From positions 21,618-85,617 of the forward strand of contig JAHRYN010000004.1 in assembly GCA_020621405.1 (NCBI GenBank): a stretch of 64,000 bases of DNA. Reading direction: 5' to 3'. This stretch comes from Betaproteobacteria bacterium. GTDB lineage: Bacteria > Pseudomonadota > Gammaproteobacteria > Burkholderiales > Rhodocyclaceae. Positions 44,620 through 54,312 of the stretch are shown here, one piece after another. The translations under genes and the position numbers were made by a program. Position 1 is the stretch's first letter; every line of letters begins with the position of its first letter. The notes below the pieces were generated by a model. It was not told the origin of the DNA. It searched no databases and worked only from the letters and a program-made list of their open reading frames with translations.

Positions 44620-46245
44620 ATGTCTACTGCTGAATCCGCACAAAAACTGAATCCTTCCCTCGATCTTCCGGAAGGCGTGACCATAACCGCCCCGGTAAGT
44701 GCCGAATATCAGTCCATCCTGACCTATGACGCACTGAGTCTGCTGGCGACCCTGCATCGCCAGTTCGAGCCGCGCCGCCGCGAAGCGCTGGCGGCCCGCG
44801 TTGCGCGCGCAGCCGAACTCGACGCTGGCACGCCGCTCGACTTCCTGCCCGAAACACGCCACATCCGCGAAGGCGACTGGAAGATCGCAGCGCTGCCGAA
44901 GGCGCTCGAGCGCCGCCGCATCGAAATCACCGGCCCGACCGAGCGCAAGATGGTCATCAACGCGCTGAATGCGGGCGCGGACAGCTACATGAGCGATTTC
45001 GAGGATTCGAACGCGCCGTCGTGGGACAACCAGGTCCGGGGCCAGATCAACCTGCGCGACGCGATCCGCCGCACCATCAGCGTCGAACAGGGCGGCAAGA
45101 CCTACAAGCTCAACGACGAAGTGGCCGTGCTTCAGGTGCGTCCGCGCGGTTGGCACCTCGACGAAAAGCACGTGCTGATCGATGGTCAGCGCGTGTCAGG
45201 CGGTCTGTTCGACTTCACGCTGTACTTCTTCCACAACGCGAAGGAACTGATTGCCCGCGGCGCAGGCCCCTTCTTCTATCTGCCCAAGATGCAGAGCCAC
45301 CGCGAAGCACGGCTGTGGAACGACATTTTTGTCGCGATCCAGGAAGCACTCGGCGTTCCGCGCGGCACGATCAAGGCGACGGTGCTGATCGAGACGCTGC
45401 ACGCGGCATTCGAAATGGACGAAATCCTGTACGAATTGCGCGAGCACAGCGCCGGTCTGAATGCCGGGCGCTGGGATTACATCTTTTCCTGCATCAAGGT
45501 TTTCCGCAACAAGCGCGACTTCTGCCTCGCAGACCGCAGCAAGATCCTGATGACGGTTCCGTTCATGCGCGCCTACGCGCTGTCACTGATCAAGACCTGT
45601 CACAGACGTGGTGCACCAGCGATCGGTGGCATGAGCGCGCTGATCCCGAACAAGAACGACCCGGAAGCCAATGAAAAGGCCATGGCCGGCATCCGCTCCG
45701 ACAAGCGTCGCGATGCGACCGATGGCTACGACGGCGGCTGGGTCGCGCACCCGGGCCTGGTCGAAGCGGCGATGGCGGAGTTCGTGGCCGTGCTTGGCGA
45801 CAAGCCCAACCAGCTGGAAAAGCAGCTGCCGGACGTGAACTACGGCGCGGCCGACCTGCAGGATTTCCGTCCCGAAGGCCCGATCACCGAAACCGGTCTG
45901 CGCACCAATATCAACGTCGGCATCCACTACCTCGGTGCCTGGATGGACGGCAACGGCTGCGTACCGATTCACGGCCTGATGGAAGATGCCGCGACGGCTG
46001 AAATCAGCCGCGCACAGGTGTGGTCGTGGATTCGCAGCCCGAAGGGCGTACTCGACGACGGCCGCAAGGTGACTGCCGACATGGTGCGCTCGCTGATTCC
46101 GCAGGAACTGGACAAGATCCGCGCGCTGCTCGGCGCCGGTTACAAGGATACCTACGTGCGTGCCGCCAACCTGTTCGGCGACATGTGCGTGGCGACCGAA
46201 CTCGCTGACTTTCTGACGCTGCCGGCTTACGAACGCATGGACTGA
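44620..46245 (+). CDS. aceB: Malate synthase A
   Basis: A 541-residue malate synthase of the A type, condensing glyoxylate with acetyl-CoA. PRGWHLDEKHVLIDG, FYLPKMQSHREARLWND, VLIETLHAAFEMDEIL and GRWDYIFSCIK are family landmarks with the catalytic arginine and metal acidic residues. Of several in-frame starts (TTG 44605, ATG 44614, ATG 44620), only 44620 has GGAG at proper spacing. The 299-bp upstream region shared with the LysR gene is AT-rich near that gene. Confidence 0.95.
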   Translation: MSTAESAQKLNPSLDLPEGVTITAPVSAEYQSILTYDALSLLATLHRQFEPRRREALAARVARAAELDAGTPLDFLPETRHIREGDWKIAALPKALERRRIEITGPTERKMVINALNAGADSYMSDFEDSNAPSWDNQVRGQINLRDAIRRTISVEQGGKTYKLNDEVAVLQVRPRGWHLDEKHVLIDGQRVSGGLFDFTLYFFHNAKELIARGAGPFFYLPKMQSHREARLWNDIFVAIQEALGVPRGTIKATVLIETLHAAFEMDEILYELREHSAGLNAGRWDYIFSCIKVFRNKRDFCLADRSKILMTVPFMRAYALSLIKTCHRRGAPAIGGMSALIPNKNDPEANEKAMAGIRSDKRRDATDGYDGGWVAHPGLVEAAMAEFVAVLGDKPNQLEKQLPDVNYGAADLQDFRPEGPITETGLRTNINVGIHYLGAWMDGNGCVPIHGLMEDAATAEISRAQVWSWIRSPKGVLDDGRKVTADMVRSLIPQELDKIRALLGAGYKDTYVRAANLFGDMCVATELADFLTLPAYERMD

Positions 46246-46268
46246 GCCTACCCCCAGCAGCCTCTCAG

Positions 46269-46297
46269 ACGGCACCTCAAAAGGGTGCCGTTTTTAT
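46269..46297 (+). terminator. Rho-independent terminator after aceB
   Basis: ACGGCACC-TCAAAAG-GGTGCCGT followed by TTTTATT. Confidence 0.88.
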
Positions 46298-46332
46298 TTG
46301 CCCGTCTGCCAGACCCCGTCCGGCACGCACGC

Positions 46333-46357
46333 AAAAAAAAGCCCGCTGACGCGGGCC
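46333..46357 (-). terminator. Rho-independent terminator of the cytochrome c gene
   Basis: Read on the minus strand, GCCCGC-GTCA-GCGGGC is followed by eight T. Confidence 0.85.
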
Positions 46358-46385
46358 TGTACGACTGGACAGCGAAATCAGCGGA

Positions 46386-46769
46386 TCACTCGTCGATTCC
46401 AAAAACCTTGCCCGGGGCGATCTTGCCGTCCGAACGGCCCTTCAGGAAGCTGTAGAGCGCATCAATCTTTTCACCCTTGAGGAAGGGGTGCGGAGGCATG
46501 CCCTTTTCGGCACGGCCATCAAGCACGGTCTTCGTGAAGTCATCCTTGCTCAGTGCTTTCAGCGAGTCGGTCAACGAGGGGCCGACCATGCCTTCCTGAT
46601 TGGCGCCATGGCACCGTTCGCACGCGGCCTGACGCCAGGTTTTCCAGCCTTTCAGGGTCTTCGCGTCGACCTTGTTGCCTTCGGCAACCGTGTACGGTGC
46701 AGCTTCCTGGGCAATCGCCGCCGAAGCCAGCACAGCAAGCACTGCCGCCGCCAGATGTTTACGAATCAC
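46386..46769 (-). CDS. Small periplasmic monohaem cytochrome c
   Basis: A 127-residue class I cytochrome c. A signal peptide (HLAAAVLAVLASAAIAQ) precedes the mature domain; the haem site is CERCH and the axial methionine is likely in KGMPPHPF. The C-terminal helix LYSFLKGRSDGKI is typical. Similar small cytochromes accept electrons from quinoprotein dehydrogenases in methylotrophs, but no such dehydrogenase is nearby. Two GTG starts are in frame; 46769 has GGAG eight bases upstream and is preferred to 46775. Confidence 0.85.
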   Translation of the reverse strand: MIRKHLAAAVLAVLASAAIAQEAAPYTVAEGNKVDAKTLKGWKTWRQAACERCHGANQEGMVGPSLTDSLKALSKDDFTKTVLDGRAEKGMPPHPFLKGEKIDALYSFLKGRSDGKIAPGKVFGIDE

Positions 46770-46953
46770 AATCACCTCTCCTCGATAGATTTATAGATAT
46801 TGCAGTTGAAAAACGATCTTTCCGGTCAAAAGGATTACATGACCTGCGACGGACCGAGAAGAAGAGTCTGCTTTTGGCGGGCGCTTCCCTTAATTTCGCA
46901 AGCTTACCGCGGCCCTTAACCGAAAAAAAGGGAGCGGATGATTTGTCTTCGAA

Positions 46954-47403
46954 TCAATGATTTCCTGTGGATCCGAAGCCACCTTCACCACGCTGCGACA
47001 CATCGAACCGCTCCACTCGCCGCAGCGCCACCTGCACCACCGGGACGACGACGAGTTGCGCAATGCGTTCCATGGGTTCAAGGACAAATTCGGCATCGCT
47101 CCGGTTCCACAGCGACACGAAAATTTGTCCCTGATAGTCGGAATCGATCAGTCCCACCAGGTTGCCGAGCACGATGCCGTGCTTGTGCCCGAGGCCCGAG
47201 CGGGGCAGCACCATTGCCGCAAGACCGGGATCGGCAAGATGGATGGCAATGCCGCTGGGCACCAGGACGGTCTGCCCCGGCTTCAGGATCAGCGTGGAGT
47301 CGATACAGGCGCGCAGGTCGAGGCCCGCCGAACCGGAGGTCGCGTAAGCAGGAGGTACGTCGTTCAGACGCTCGTCAAGAATGCGGTAGTCAAGCGTGGA
47401 CAT
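46954..47403 (-). CDS. dut: dUTP diphosphatase
   Basis: A 149-residue trimeric dUTPase. Conserved motifs are readable in order: [28 protein letters not shown] and the flexible C-terminal arm [10 protein letters not shown]. It cleaves dUTP to dUMP and pyrophosphate. It lies 7 bp after coaBC, the common dut-coaBC pairing in proteobacteria. Confidence 0.96.
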   Translation of the reverse strand: MSTLDYRILDERLNDVPPAYATSGSAGLDLRACIDSTLILKPGQTVLVPSGIAIHLADPGLAAMVLPRSGLGHKHGIVLGNLVGLIDSDYQGQIFVSLWNRSDAEFVLEPMERIAQLVVVPVVQVALRRVERFDVSQRGEGGFGSTGNH

Positions 47404-47410
47404 CGGGTGT

Positions 47411-48613
47411 CTAGTCTTTCAGAAGTCGGGAAATGTGATCGAGTATCGCGCGTGCAATCGTCACCTTGGACGCCCGCGGCAGCGGGTGACTTCCGTTGGC
47501 GTCGTACAGTACGACCTGGTTGTCGTCACCGCCAAGTCCATCGGCGACAAGATTGCCAACCACCAGCGGCAGCTTCTTGCTGATCCGCTTGCCCTCGGCA
47601 TAGCTGTCGAGATCATGGCTTTCGGCCGCAAAACCGACGCAGAACGGTGCGTCCGGACGTCCGGCCACATCGGCGAGAATGTCCGCATTGCGCACCAGTT
47701 CGAGGGTCAGCGTGTCGGCGTTCTTCTTTATCTTGCGATCGCTCGCGGCAACCGGCCTGTAGTCGGCCACGGCAGCCACCGAAATGAACACGTCGCAGGC
47801 ATTCAGGTTCCGCAGTACCGCGCCGTGCATGTCGCCGGCACTGACCACATCGACACGATCAACGCCGAACGGCGCCTCCAGCGCCGTCGGACCACTGACC
47901 AGCGTCACCTGCGCACCGGCCCGGGCTGCTGCGCAGGCCAGGGCATAGCCCATGCGCCCGGAACTCAGGTTCGTGATCACTCGCACCGGATCAATGGCCT
48001 CGGCCGTCGGGCCGGCGGTAATCAGGAAACGCCTGCCGGCCAGCGACTTCGGCGTGAAATGCGCAAGCACCGCTTCAAACAGGGTAGCCGGCTCTTCCAT
48101 CCGCCCCTGCCCCACTTCGCCACATGCCTGCTCGCCCGCCGCCGGGCCGACGATCTGCGCGCCGTCGGCGGCCAGCTGCCGCACATTGCGCTGCGTCGCC
48201 GGGTGTTCCCACATCTGCCGGTTCATCGCCGGCGCCACCATCAGCGCGCACGATGCGTCACGCGCCAGGCAGAGCGTACTCAGCAGGTCGTCCGCCCGCC
48301 CCTGCGCGAGCCGGGCCATGCAGTCGGCGGTGGCCGGCGCGATGAGTATCAGCTGTGCGTCGCGCGTCAGATCTATATGTGTCATGCCGTTCGGCATGCG
48401 CACGTCCCACAGGTCATCCCATACCGGCTCGCCGGTGATGGCCTGAAAGGTGGCGGCTCCGACAAAGTGACCGGCCGCTTCGGTCATGACCACGCGCACG
48501 CGGGCGCCTGCCTTGACCAAAAGACGCGCCAGTTCCGCCGCCTTGTAGGCCGCCACGCCGCCGCTGATGCCCAGCAGGATGGAACGACCGGACAGTTCGG
48601 GGACCGATTTCAT
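47411..48613 (-). CDS. coaBC: Phosphopantothenoylcysteine decarboxylase / phosphopantothenate-cysteine ligase
   Basis: A 400-residue bifunctional CoA-pathway enzyme. The flavin decarboxylase half has [15 protein letters not shown], the catalytic histidine in [18 protein letters not shown] and the cysteine loop [13 protein letters not shown]; the ligase half starts near residue 190 with [19 protein letters not shown] and has the KIKK active-site lysines. ATG 48613 is chosen; upstream in-frame sequence overlaps the divergent radC. Confidence 0.95.
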   Translation of the reverse strand: MKSVPELSGRSILLGISGGVAAYKAAELARLLVKAGARVRVVMTEAAGHFVGAATFQAITGEPVWDDLWDVRMPNGMTHIDLTRDAQLILIAPATADCMARLAQGRADDLLSTLCLARDASCALMVAPAMNRQMWEHPATQRNVRQLAADGAQIVGPAAGEQACGEVGQGRMEEPATLFEAVLAHFTPKSLAGRRFLITAGPTAEAIDPVRVITNLSSGRMGYALACAAARAGAQVTLVSGPTALEAPFGVDRVDVVSAGDMHGAVLRNLNACDVFISVAAVADYRPVAASDRKIKKNADTLTLELVRNADILADVAGRPDAPFCVGFAAESHDLDSYAEGKRISKKLPLVVGNLVADGLGGDDNQVVLYDANGSHPLPRASKVTIARAILDHISRLLKD

Positions 48614-48658
48614 GACAATGTAGTATCCTGAAGCAACTTGACCACGGATTGTAACGCG

Positions 48659-49336
48659 ATGGCTATCAAGGACTGGAACAGCGACCAGCGCCCGCGCGAG
48701 CGCCTGTTGGCGCACGGCGCCGAAGCGCTGTCACCGGCCGAGCTGCTGGCCATTTTCCTGCGGGTCGGCGTGAGCGGCAAATCGGCGGTCGATCTCGCGC
48801 GCGACCTGCTCGCCCACTTCGACCACAGCGTGGTCCGGCTCGGCAGCGCACCGATCGACGAGTTGTGCCGGGTCAAGGGCATGGGTATCGCGAAATCAGT
48901 GCAGTTGAAGGCGACCTTCGAACTCGCCCGGCGGGCGCTCGGCGAGCAATTAAGAGAGCGCGACGCGCTGAACTCCCCGGATGCTGTACGCAGCTGGCTG
49001 AAACTCGGGCTCGGCGGTCTGGCGCACGAAGTATTCATGGTGCTGCTGCTCGATGCACAGAACCGGCTGCTCAAATCGGTCGAGCTGTTCCGCGGCACGC
49101 TGACGCAGACCAGCGTCTATCCGCGCGAGGTCGTGAAACTCGCGCTGGCGCACAACGCCGCCGCGGTCATCCTCGCGCACAACCACCCGTCCGGACTCGC
49201 CGAACCTTCACGCGCGGACGACTTCCTGACACAGTCGCTGAAGCAGGCGCTGGCGCTGGTGGATGTACGTGTACTCGATCATGTGATCGTCGGCGGCGGC
49301 ACGACCTGCTCGTTCGCCGAACGGGGTTTGCTCTGA
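48659..49336 (+). CDS. radC: RadC-family JAMM domain protein
   Basis: A 225-residue protein with an N-terminal helix-hairpin-helix region ([17 protein letters not shown] to [17 protein letters not shown]) and a JAMM metal site [14 protein letters not shown]. The old link with DNA repair in E. coli was not upheld and the function is unknown. ATG 48659 fits the family start; an in-frame upstream start would enter the coaBC promoter region. The rpmB promoter lies directly after its stop. Confidence 0.92.
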   Translation: MAIKDWNSDQRPRERLLAHGAEALSPAELLAIFLRVGVSGKSAVDLARDLLAHFDHSVVRLGSAPIDELCRVKGMGIAKSVQLKATFELARRALGEQLRERDALNSPDAVRSWLKLGLGGLAHEVFMVLLLDAQNRLLKSVELFRGTLTQTSVYPREVVKLALAHNAAAVILAHNHPSGLAEPSRADDFLTQSLKQALALVDVRVLDHVIVGGGTTCSFAERGLL

Positions 49337-49341
49337 AAGAC

Positions 49342-49371
49342 TTGAACAAATCCGGATCCATCCGCTATAAT
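49342..49371 (+). promoter_or_regulatory. Sigma-70 promoter of rpmB-rpmG
   Basis: TTGAAC (49342-49347), an 18-bp spacer and a perfect TATAAT (49366-49371) stand 30 bp before rpmB; this is the strongest consensus promoter I see in the window. Confidence 0.8.
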
Positions 49372-49401
49372 CGCGAGCTTTTCCGCTTCTGGAGCCAGAA
49401 C

Positions 49402-49638
49402 ATGTCCCGCGTTTGCCAAGTTACCGGGAAGTCGCCGATGGTGGGTAACAACGTTTCCCATGCTAACAACAAAACCAAGCGCCGCTTCCTGCCCAATCTC
49501 CAGCAACGCCGGTTCTGGCTGGAGTCCGAAGGTCGTTTCGTCAGCCTTCGTGTAAGCACGAAAGGTCTCAGGACGATAGACAAGAAGGGTATCGAAACCG
49601 TACTCGCCGAGATTCGTGCTCGCGGCGAGAAGATTTAA
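49402..49638 (+). CDS. rpmB: Ribosomal protein L28
   Basis: A 78-residue protein beginning [20 protein letters not shown], with the basic [11 protein letters not shown] core. The zinc cysteines of some L28 forms are absent apart from C5. GGAG precedes the start. Cotranscribed with rpmG. Confidence 0.97.
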   Translation: MSRVCQVTGKSPMVGNNVSHANNKTKRRFLPNLQQRRFWLESEGRFVSLRVSTKGLRTIDKKGIETVLAEIRARGEKI

Positions 49639-49676
49639 TTCCGGCTCAGCCGGCATAGACAGGAAGGAAAAACGTC

Positions 49677-49844
49677 ATGGCCAAGGGCGGACGCGACAAG
49701 ATCAAGCTGGAATCCACTGCCGGCACCGGTCATTTCTACACGACCACGAAGAACAAGCGCACCAAGCCGGAAAAGATGGAAATCATGAAATTCGATCCGA
49801 AGGCACGCAAGCACGTGATCTACAAGGAAACGAAGCTCAAGTAA
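49677..49844 (+). CDS. rpmG: Ribosomal protein L33, zinc-free form
   Basis: A 55-residue protein ([18 protein letters not shown], then [18 protein letters not shown]). It has no cysteine at all, so it is the C- form that needs no zinc. AGGAAGGA lies before ATG 49677. It is cotranscribed with rpmB and followed by a bidirectional terminator. Confidence 0.96.
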   Translation: MAKGGRDKIKLESTAGTGHFYTTTKNKRTKPEKMEIMKFDPKARKHVIYKETKLK

Positions 49845-49904
49845 GGCTTCCGGCTGCCCGAAGCTGCTTAGGCAAAAACTTAGGCAGCAACATCAGGGCC
49901 GCAT

Positions 49905-49934
49905 TAAAAAACCCGCCATCGGCGGGTTTTTTAT
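49905..49934. terminator. Bidirectional terminator between rpmG and purM
   Basis: CCCGCC-ATC-GGCGGG flanked by AAAAAA and TTTTTTATTTT serves the convergent rpmG and purM genes. Confidence 0.9.
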
Positions 49935-49953
49935 TTTCAGCGCTGCTGCGCGT

Positions 49954-51009
49954 TCAGCGCACGATCGTCTGCGCTTCGCCGTCGGCACAACGCTCGATGC
50001 GGCCGATGCGATAGACGGTTTCACCGCTGTCGGCCAGCGATTTCATCGCCCGTTCCGCATCGGCCGGCGACACGATGACCACCATGCCGATGCCGCAATT
50101 GAACACGCGGTACATTTCCTGTTCCGCCACATTGCCCGCTTCGCGCAGCCAGGCAAACAGTGGTGGCAGCGTCCACGACGCAGCGTCGATATGTGCCGAC
50201 ATGCCGGCCGGCAGCACGCGCGGCACGTTGTCGAGCAGACCGCCGCCGGTAATGTGGGCCATGCCCTTGACCAGACCCGGCGCTTCCTTCATCAGCGCGA
50301 GCAGCGACTTCACGTAGATGCGGGTCGGTTCCAGCACGGTTTCGCGCAAGGTGCGGCCGTGGAAATCGGCCGACAGGTCGGGCGCATCGCGCTCGAGTAT
50401 CTTGCGCAGCAGCGAATAGCCATTAGAGTGCGCACCGCTGGACGCCAGACCGAGTACGACGTCACCTTCCGCGATCGTTTCGCCCGTGATCAGCGTGCTT
50501 TTCTCGGCGATGCCGACCGCGAAGCCGGCGAGATCGTATTCACCGGCCGGATACATGCCGGGCATTTCGGCAGTCTCGCCACCGATCAGCGCGCAGCCGG
50601 CCAGTTCGCAGCCACGCGCGATGCCGCCCACGACACGGGCCGCAGTATCGACGTCGAGCTTGCCGCAGGCGAAGTAGTCAAGGAAGAAGACCGGTTCGGC
50701 GCCCTGGACAAGAATGTCGTTCACGCTCATCGCAACCAGGTCCTGACCGACCGTATCGTGGCCATCGAGCTGAAAGGCGAGCTTGAGCTTGGTGCCGACA
50801 CCGTCTGTACCGGACACCAGCACCGGTTCCCGGTAACTCTTCGACACTTCGAACAGCGCACCGAAACCGCCGATGCCACCGAGCACTTCCGGGCGCATGG
50901 TGCGTTTGGCCAGCGGCTTGATGCGTTCGACCAGCGCGTCGCCGGCGTCGATGTCCACACCGGCAGCGGCGTAACTGAGGGGGGCTCTGGAATCCTTGGA
51001 TGATGTCAT
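49954..51009 (-). CDS. purM: Phosphoribosylformylglycinamidine cyclo-ligase (AIR synthetase)
   Basis: A 351-residue purine-pathway enzyme. [49 protein letters not shown] and [16 protein letters not shown] are the conserved ATP and substrate segments. ATG 51009 gives the family start. It is divergent from the AI-2E family transporter gene, the usual neighbourhood in betaproteobacteria. Confidence 0.96.
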   Translation of the reverse strand: MTSSKDSRAPLSYAAAGVDIDAGDALVERIKPLAKRTMRPEVLGGIGGFGALFEVSKSYREPVLVSGTDGVGTKLKLAFQLDGHDTVGQDLVAMSVNDILVQGAEPVFFLDYFACGKLDVDTAARVVGGIARGCELAGCALIGGETAEMPGMYPAGEYDLAGFAVGIAEKSTLITGETIAEGDVVLGLASSGAHSNGYSLLRKILERDAPDLSADFHGRTLRETVLEPTRIYVKSLLALMKEAPGLVKGMAHITGGGLLDNVPRVLPAGMSAHIDAASWTLPPLFAWLREAGNVAEQEMYRVFNCGIGMVVIVSPADAERAMKSLADSGETVYRIGRIERCADGEAQTIVR

Positions 51010-51142
51010 GACATTTCGGGGCGCAAGGCGCCGGGAATAGGGAAGGTCGGAACGGAAACTTGCTACACTCGGGGCCGTTTTCGCACTGCACCAGCGCACC
51101 GGGGTACAAGGGTGCGCATTCTACCCCTGCCCGCAACGCGTC

Positions 51143-52228
51143 ATGAGCTCTCCCGGCATCAACCACAAGCAAACCCTGCTATGGGCCGGCGTCGCGCTGG
51201 CCTTCGCGGCGCTGTTCTGGCTGCTCGGGCCTGCATTGTCGCCCTTCATGCTCGGTCTGGTGCTGGCCTACATTTTCGAACCGCTGGTCGCCCGGCTGTG
51301 TGATCGGCGCGTGCCGCGCTCGCTGGCAGTCGTACTGGTGATCCTGCTTGTGATCGGTCTGGTCGTCGGACTCGTCCTGATCCTCGTTCCGGTCATCCAG
51401 CAGGAAGTTCGCACCCTGCTGGAACGTCTGCCAAGCTATCTGACTGCAGCCCAGCAGCAGTTCCTACCCTGGGTGCACAAGCATCTGGGCGTCGAACTGC
51501 AGTTCGATATCGACAGCCTGCGCCGCTTTGTCACGAAGAACTGGTCGAGCGCGCAAGACTATCTGGTACTGGCTTTCGAATACGTCACCAGCCAGGGGGC
51601 CGTCATTGCCGGCGTGATCGCCAACGTGCTGCTGACGCCGGTTGTCATGTTCTATCTGCTGCGCGACTGGCAGGATCTGCGCCAGCGCGTGAGCAGCTTC
51701 GTTCCGCGCCCCTGGCTGGAGCGCGCGCTGTCGCTGGTCGATGAAATCGACGCCGTACTGGCGGAGTTCCTGCGCGGTCAGCTGTCGGTCATGGCCGCAC
51801 TCGCGCTGTTCTACTGCGCCGGACTGTGGATCGCCGGCATCGACTACGCGCTGCCGCTGGGCCTGTTGTCCGGTCTGCTGGGCTTCATCCCCTATGTCGG
51901 CTACTCGACCGGGCTGCTGCTGTCGCTGCTGGTGGCCGCCCTGCAGTTCAACGGATGGGAACCGGTGATCGGCGTAGCCATCGTCTATGGGCTCGGCCAG
52001 GTGCTGGAAAGCTTCGTGCTCACGCCGTGGCTGGTCGGTGAACGCATCGGTCTGCACCCGCTGGCGGTGATTTTTGCGCTGATGGCCTTCGGACAGCTGT
52101 TCGGCTTCGTCGGCATTCTGGTCGCCCTGCCCGCTTCGGCGGCCCTGCTCGTCGGCCTGCGCGAACTGCGCCGCCACTACCTCGCCAGCCAGCTCTATCA
52201 GGGCAACGCTCCGAAGCTGATCGAATGA
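51143..52228 (+). CDS. AI-2E family (PerM-type) membrane transporter
   Basis: A 361-residue membrane protein with about eight helices: an N-terminal pair, a soluble insertion at about 90-150 and a C-terminal bundle with LSGLLGFIPYVGYSTGLLLS. PerM/AI-2E exporters are a broad family whose substrates differ (autoinducer-2, sodium, others). A possible extended -10 TGCTACACT lies at 51061-51069. Its stop overlaps the hda start as ATGA. Confidence 0.85.
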   Translation: MSSPGINHKQTLLWAGVALAFAALFWLLGPALSPFMLGLVLAYIFEPLVARLCDRRVPRSLAVVLVILLVIGLVVGLVLILVPVIQQEVRTLLERLPSYLTAAQQQFLPWVHKHLGVELQFDIDSLRRFVTKNWSSAQDYLVLAFEYVTSQGAVIAGVIANVLLTPVVMFYLLRDWQDLRQRVSSFVPRPWLERALSLVDEIDAVLAEFLRGQLSVMAALALFYCAGLWIAGIDYALPLGLLSGLLGFIPYVGYSTGLLLSLLVAALQFNGWEPVIGVAIVYGLGQVLESFVLTPWLVGERIGLHPLAVIFALMAFGQLFGFVGILVALPASAALLVGLRELRRHYLASQLYQGNAPKLIE

Positions 52229-52917
52229 TGCGTCAGCTGCTGCTCGACATCCGCCCGATCGCGTCACCCAGCCTGAACAACTTCATCGCCGGTGCCAATC
52301 GCGAACTGCTGAATCACCTGCGCGCGATGGCGGCTGACCAGACTGCGACGGCAACCTACCTTTGGGGTGAAAGCGGCAGCGGACGTACCCACCTGCTGCG
52401 CGCGCTGGCCGCCCAGGCCAAGGCCCGCGGTCTTTATCTCGATGCCGAGCAGATCAACAACACACCCGCCGACACGCTGATCGCAGCGCTGGACGCAACG
52501 CATGCGAAACTGTGGCTGTTCGACGATGTCCATCTGCTGGAGCCGATGGCCCAGATCGGTCTGTTCCGCGCCATCAACCTTGCGGCCGCACGTGGCATAA
52601 CGCCGGTGGCGGCCGGCAACGGCGCACCGCGCGACCTGCCGCTGCGGGAGGATCTGCGCACGCGGATCGGCCAGATGCTGGCCTTCTGCATCCAGCCGCT
52701 GCACGACGAGGAGCGGAAGGAACTTCTGCACGCCCACGCCGGCGCCCGCGGCATGAAGGTCGACGCGGAGGTATTCGACTACCTGCTGCGCCACGGTCGG
52801 CGCGACATCCGCTCGCTGCTGGGCATTCTCGACCTGCTCGACGAACACTCGCTGACCCGCCAGCGGCCGGTAACCCTGCCACTGCTGCGCGAAGTCATGC
52901 AGGCACGATTGATCTGA
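52225..52917 (+). CDS. hda: DnaA regulatory inactivator Hda
   Basis: A 230-residue protein related to the AAA+ domain of DnaA; with the loaded clamp it stimulates ATP hydrolysis by DnaA and so limits re-initiation. The N-terminal clamp-binding stretch is RQLLLDI, the P-loop is WGESGSGRTHLL and the sensor region LLREDLRTRIGQML. Two adjacent ATG codons (52225, 52228) are possible. It is translationally coupled to the transporter gene upstream. Confidence 0.93.
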   Translation: MMRQLLLDIRPIASPSLNNFIAGANRELLNHLRAMAADQTATATYLWGESGSGRTHLLRALAAQAKARGLYLDAEQINNTPADTLIAALDATHAKLWLFDDVHLLEPMAQIGLFRAINLAAARGITPVAAGNGAPRDLPLREDLRTRIGQMLAFCIQPLHDEERKELLHAHAGARGMKVDAEVFDYLLRHGRRDIRSLLGILDLLDEHSLTRQRPVTLPLLREVMQARLI

Positions 52918-52931
52918 AACGGATTTTCGAC

Positions 52932-53630
52932 ATGGAACTGGTACTTTTCGACCTCGACAACACACTGCTTGCGGGCGACTCCGACTTCGAATGGGCACAG
53001 TTCCTGATTTCGAAGGGCGTGCTGGATCGCGAGCTGTACGAAGCGCGCAATGCCACCTTCTACGACCAGTACAGGGCGGGAACGCTGGACATCCATGAAT
53101 TCCTGAATTTCCAGCTGGCGCCGCTGGCGCGCCACAGTCGTTCCGAACTCGACGCCTGGCACGCGGAATTCATGGCCAAGCAGATCCGTCCGCGCCTGTC
53201 GGACGGTGCGCGCGGTCTGGTGAACGGCCACCTCGAAACAGGGGCGCTGTGTGCCATCGTCACTGCAACCAACAGCTTCATCACCGGCCCGATCGCACGC
53301 GAACTCGACATCCCGCATCTGGTCGCTACCATTCCAGCGCAGCAGGATGGCGAATTCACCGGCCAGCCACGTGGCACACCGGCATTCCGCGAAGGCAAGA
53401 TCGAGCGGGTCGAACGCTGGCTGGAAGAGCTTGGACTGTATCTCGGCAGCTTCCGCCGCACGACCTTCTACAGCGACTCGCTGAACGATCTGCCGCTGCT
53501 CAGCCGCGTCAGCAACCCGGTGGCAGTCGACCCCGACCCGACGCTCGAAGCGCATGCGCGTGCGCACGGCTGGCAGATCATGCACCTGCATACCGAGGGT
53601 GAATGCGCGCAGGCTGACGAGGACTGCTGA
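52932..53630 (+). CDS. HAD-IB family phosphatase (SerB-like)
   Basis: A 232-residue haloacid dehalogenase hydrolase. Motif I is LVLFDLDNTLLAGDSD, motif II is IVTATNSF, the lysine is in REGKIERVERW and the acidic motif is FYSDSLNDLPLL. The cap is helical, as in SerB and in bacterial histidinol- or serine-phosphate phosphatases. It follows hda by 14 bp. In many betaproteobacteria pcnB and folK come next; here they do not. Confidence 0.85.
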   Translation: MELVLFDLDNTLLAGDSDFEWAQFLISKGVLDRELYEARNATFYDQYRAGTLDIHEFLNFQLAPLARHSRSELDAWHAEFMAKQIRPRLSDGARGLVNGHLETGALCAIVTATNSFITGPIARELDIPHLVATIPAQQDGEFTGQPRGTPAFREGKIERVERWLEELGLYLGSFRRTTFYSDSLNDLPLLSRVSNPVAVDPDPTLEAHARAHGWQIMHLHTEGECAQADEDC

Positions 53631-53677
53631 CTTCGGCGGTCGCCGCGGAATACACCCGCCCGCCGGCGTCCTGCCGC

Positions 53678-53917
53678 TCAGCCGCCCGGCACGCCGGTGC
53701 GGTTCACCTGGCTGTAGAAGATTTTCTGGTTGTGCAGGCTGCCGAGCAGATCCGACAGTTCGCGGATCAGTTCATCGTTGGTACGGCTCTCGGCGCTCTG
53801 CGCGTCACCACTGGTGAGTACCACGTGCGCGAGAATGCCGATCTTTTCGCGCACCGCCTCTTCGATCAGATCGATCTCCCTGATCGACAACTGAAACGTC
53901 TTCTGATGCTTTCCCAT
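53678..53917 (-). CDS. Small conserved-looking hypothetical protein
   Basis: A 79-residue acidic-basic helical protein that I do not recognise (MGKHQKTFQLSIREIDLIEE at the start). It has no signal peptide, membrane segment or cysteine. ATG 53917 has GGGAG at nine bases, a better start than the upstream in-frame 53947. The pattern of charged residues with regularly spaced leucines suggests a helical hairpin or coiled coil. It is convergent with the HAD gene. Confidence 0.6.
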   Translation of the reverse strand: MGKHQKTFQLSIREIDLIEEAVREKIGILAHVVLTSGDAQSAESRTNDELIRELSDLLGSLHNQKIFYSQVNRTGVPGG

Positions 53918-54312
53918 GCCCTGACTCCCTCGATGCGAATGCGCCAAGCGTAACGTATTGACCGCATCGCGGCACGAAGTCGGTCACTTGCCTGCCCCGG
54001 CGGGCAGCCCGCGAGCCATCCCCGGGACCTCCAGGCAGCCGGGCCACGGAATACACGATCATCCGACGACCGCCGCAGCCGAATCAGGCTAGGACCGGTC
54101 AACGAGGCCCGGTCATGATCGTCTGGCTTGACGCATGGGACTCGGGCGACAATCCCCTGGGATCGCAACCAATCTGCACACGTCCGGCAATCCGAAAACG
54201 GCATTCCGCAGGGTAGCGCTCCGCTCTCTTCGGCAGTCCGGCCGGCCTCTCTCTCGGGGCCGGAGCCCGCCGGCAAAGGACGACATAAACCAGCGGTTTT
54301 CAGGAGCACTCG
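53918..54312. other. Gene-free region with no clear content
   Basis: I see no gene and no convincing promoter here. The only structure is a small hairpin CTGCCC-CGGC-GGGCAG (53992-54007) without a T run. CAGGAG just before 54313 is the ribosome binding site of the following channel gene. Confidence 0.5.
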
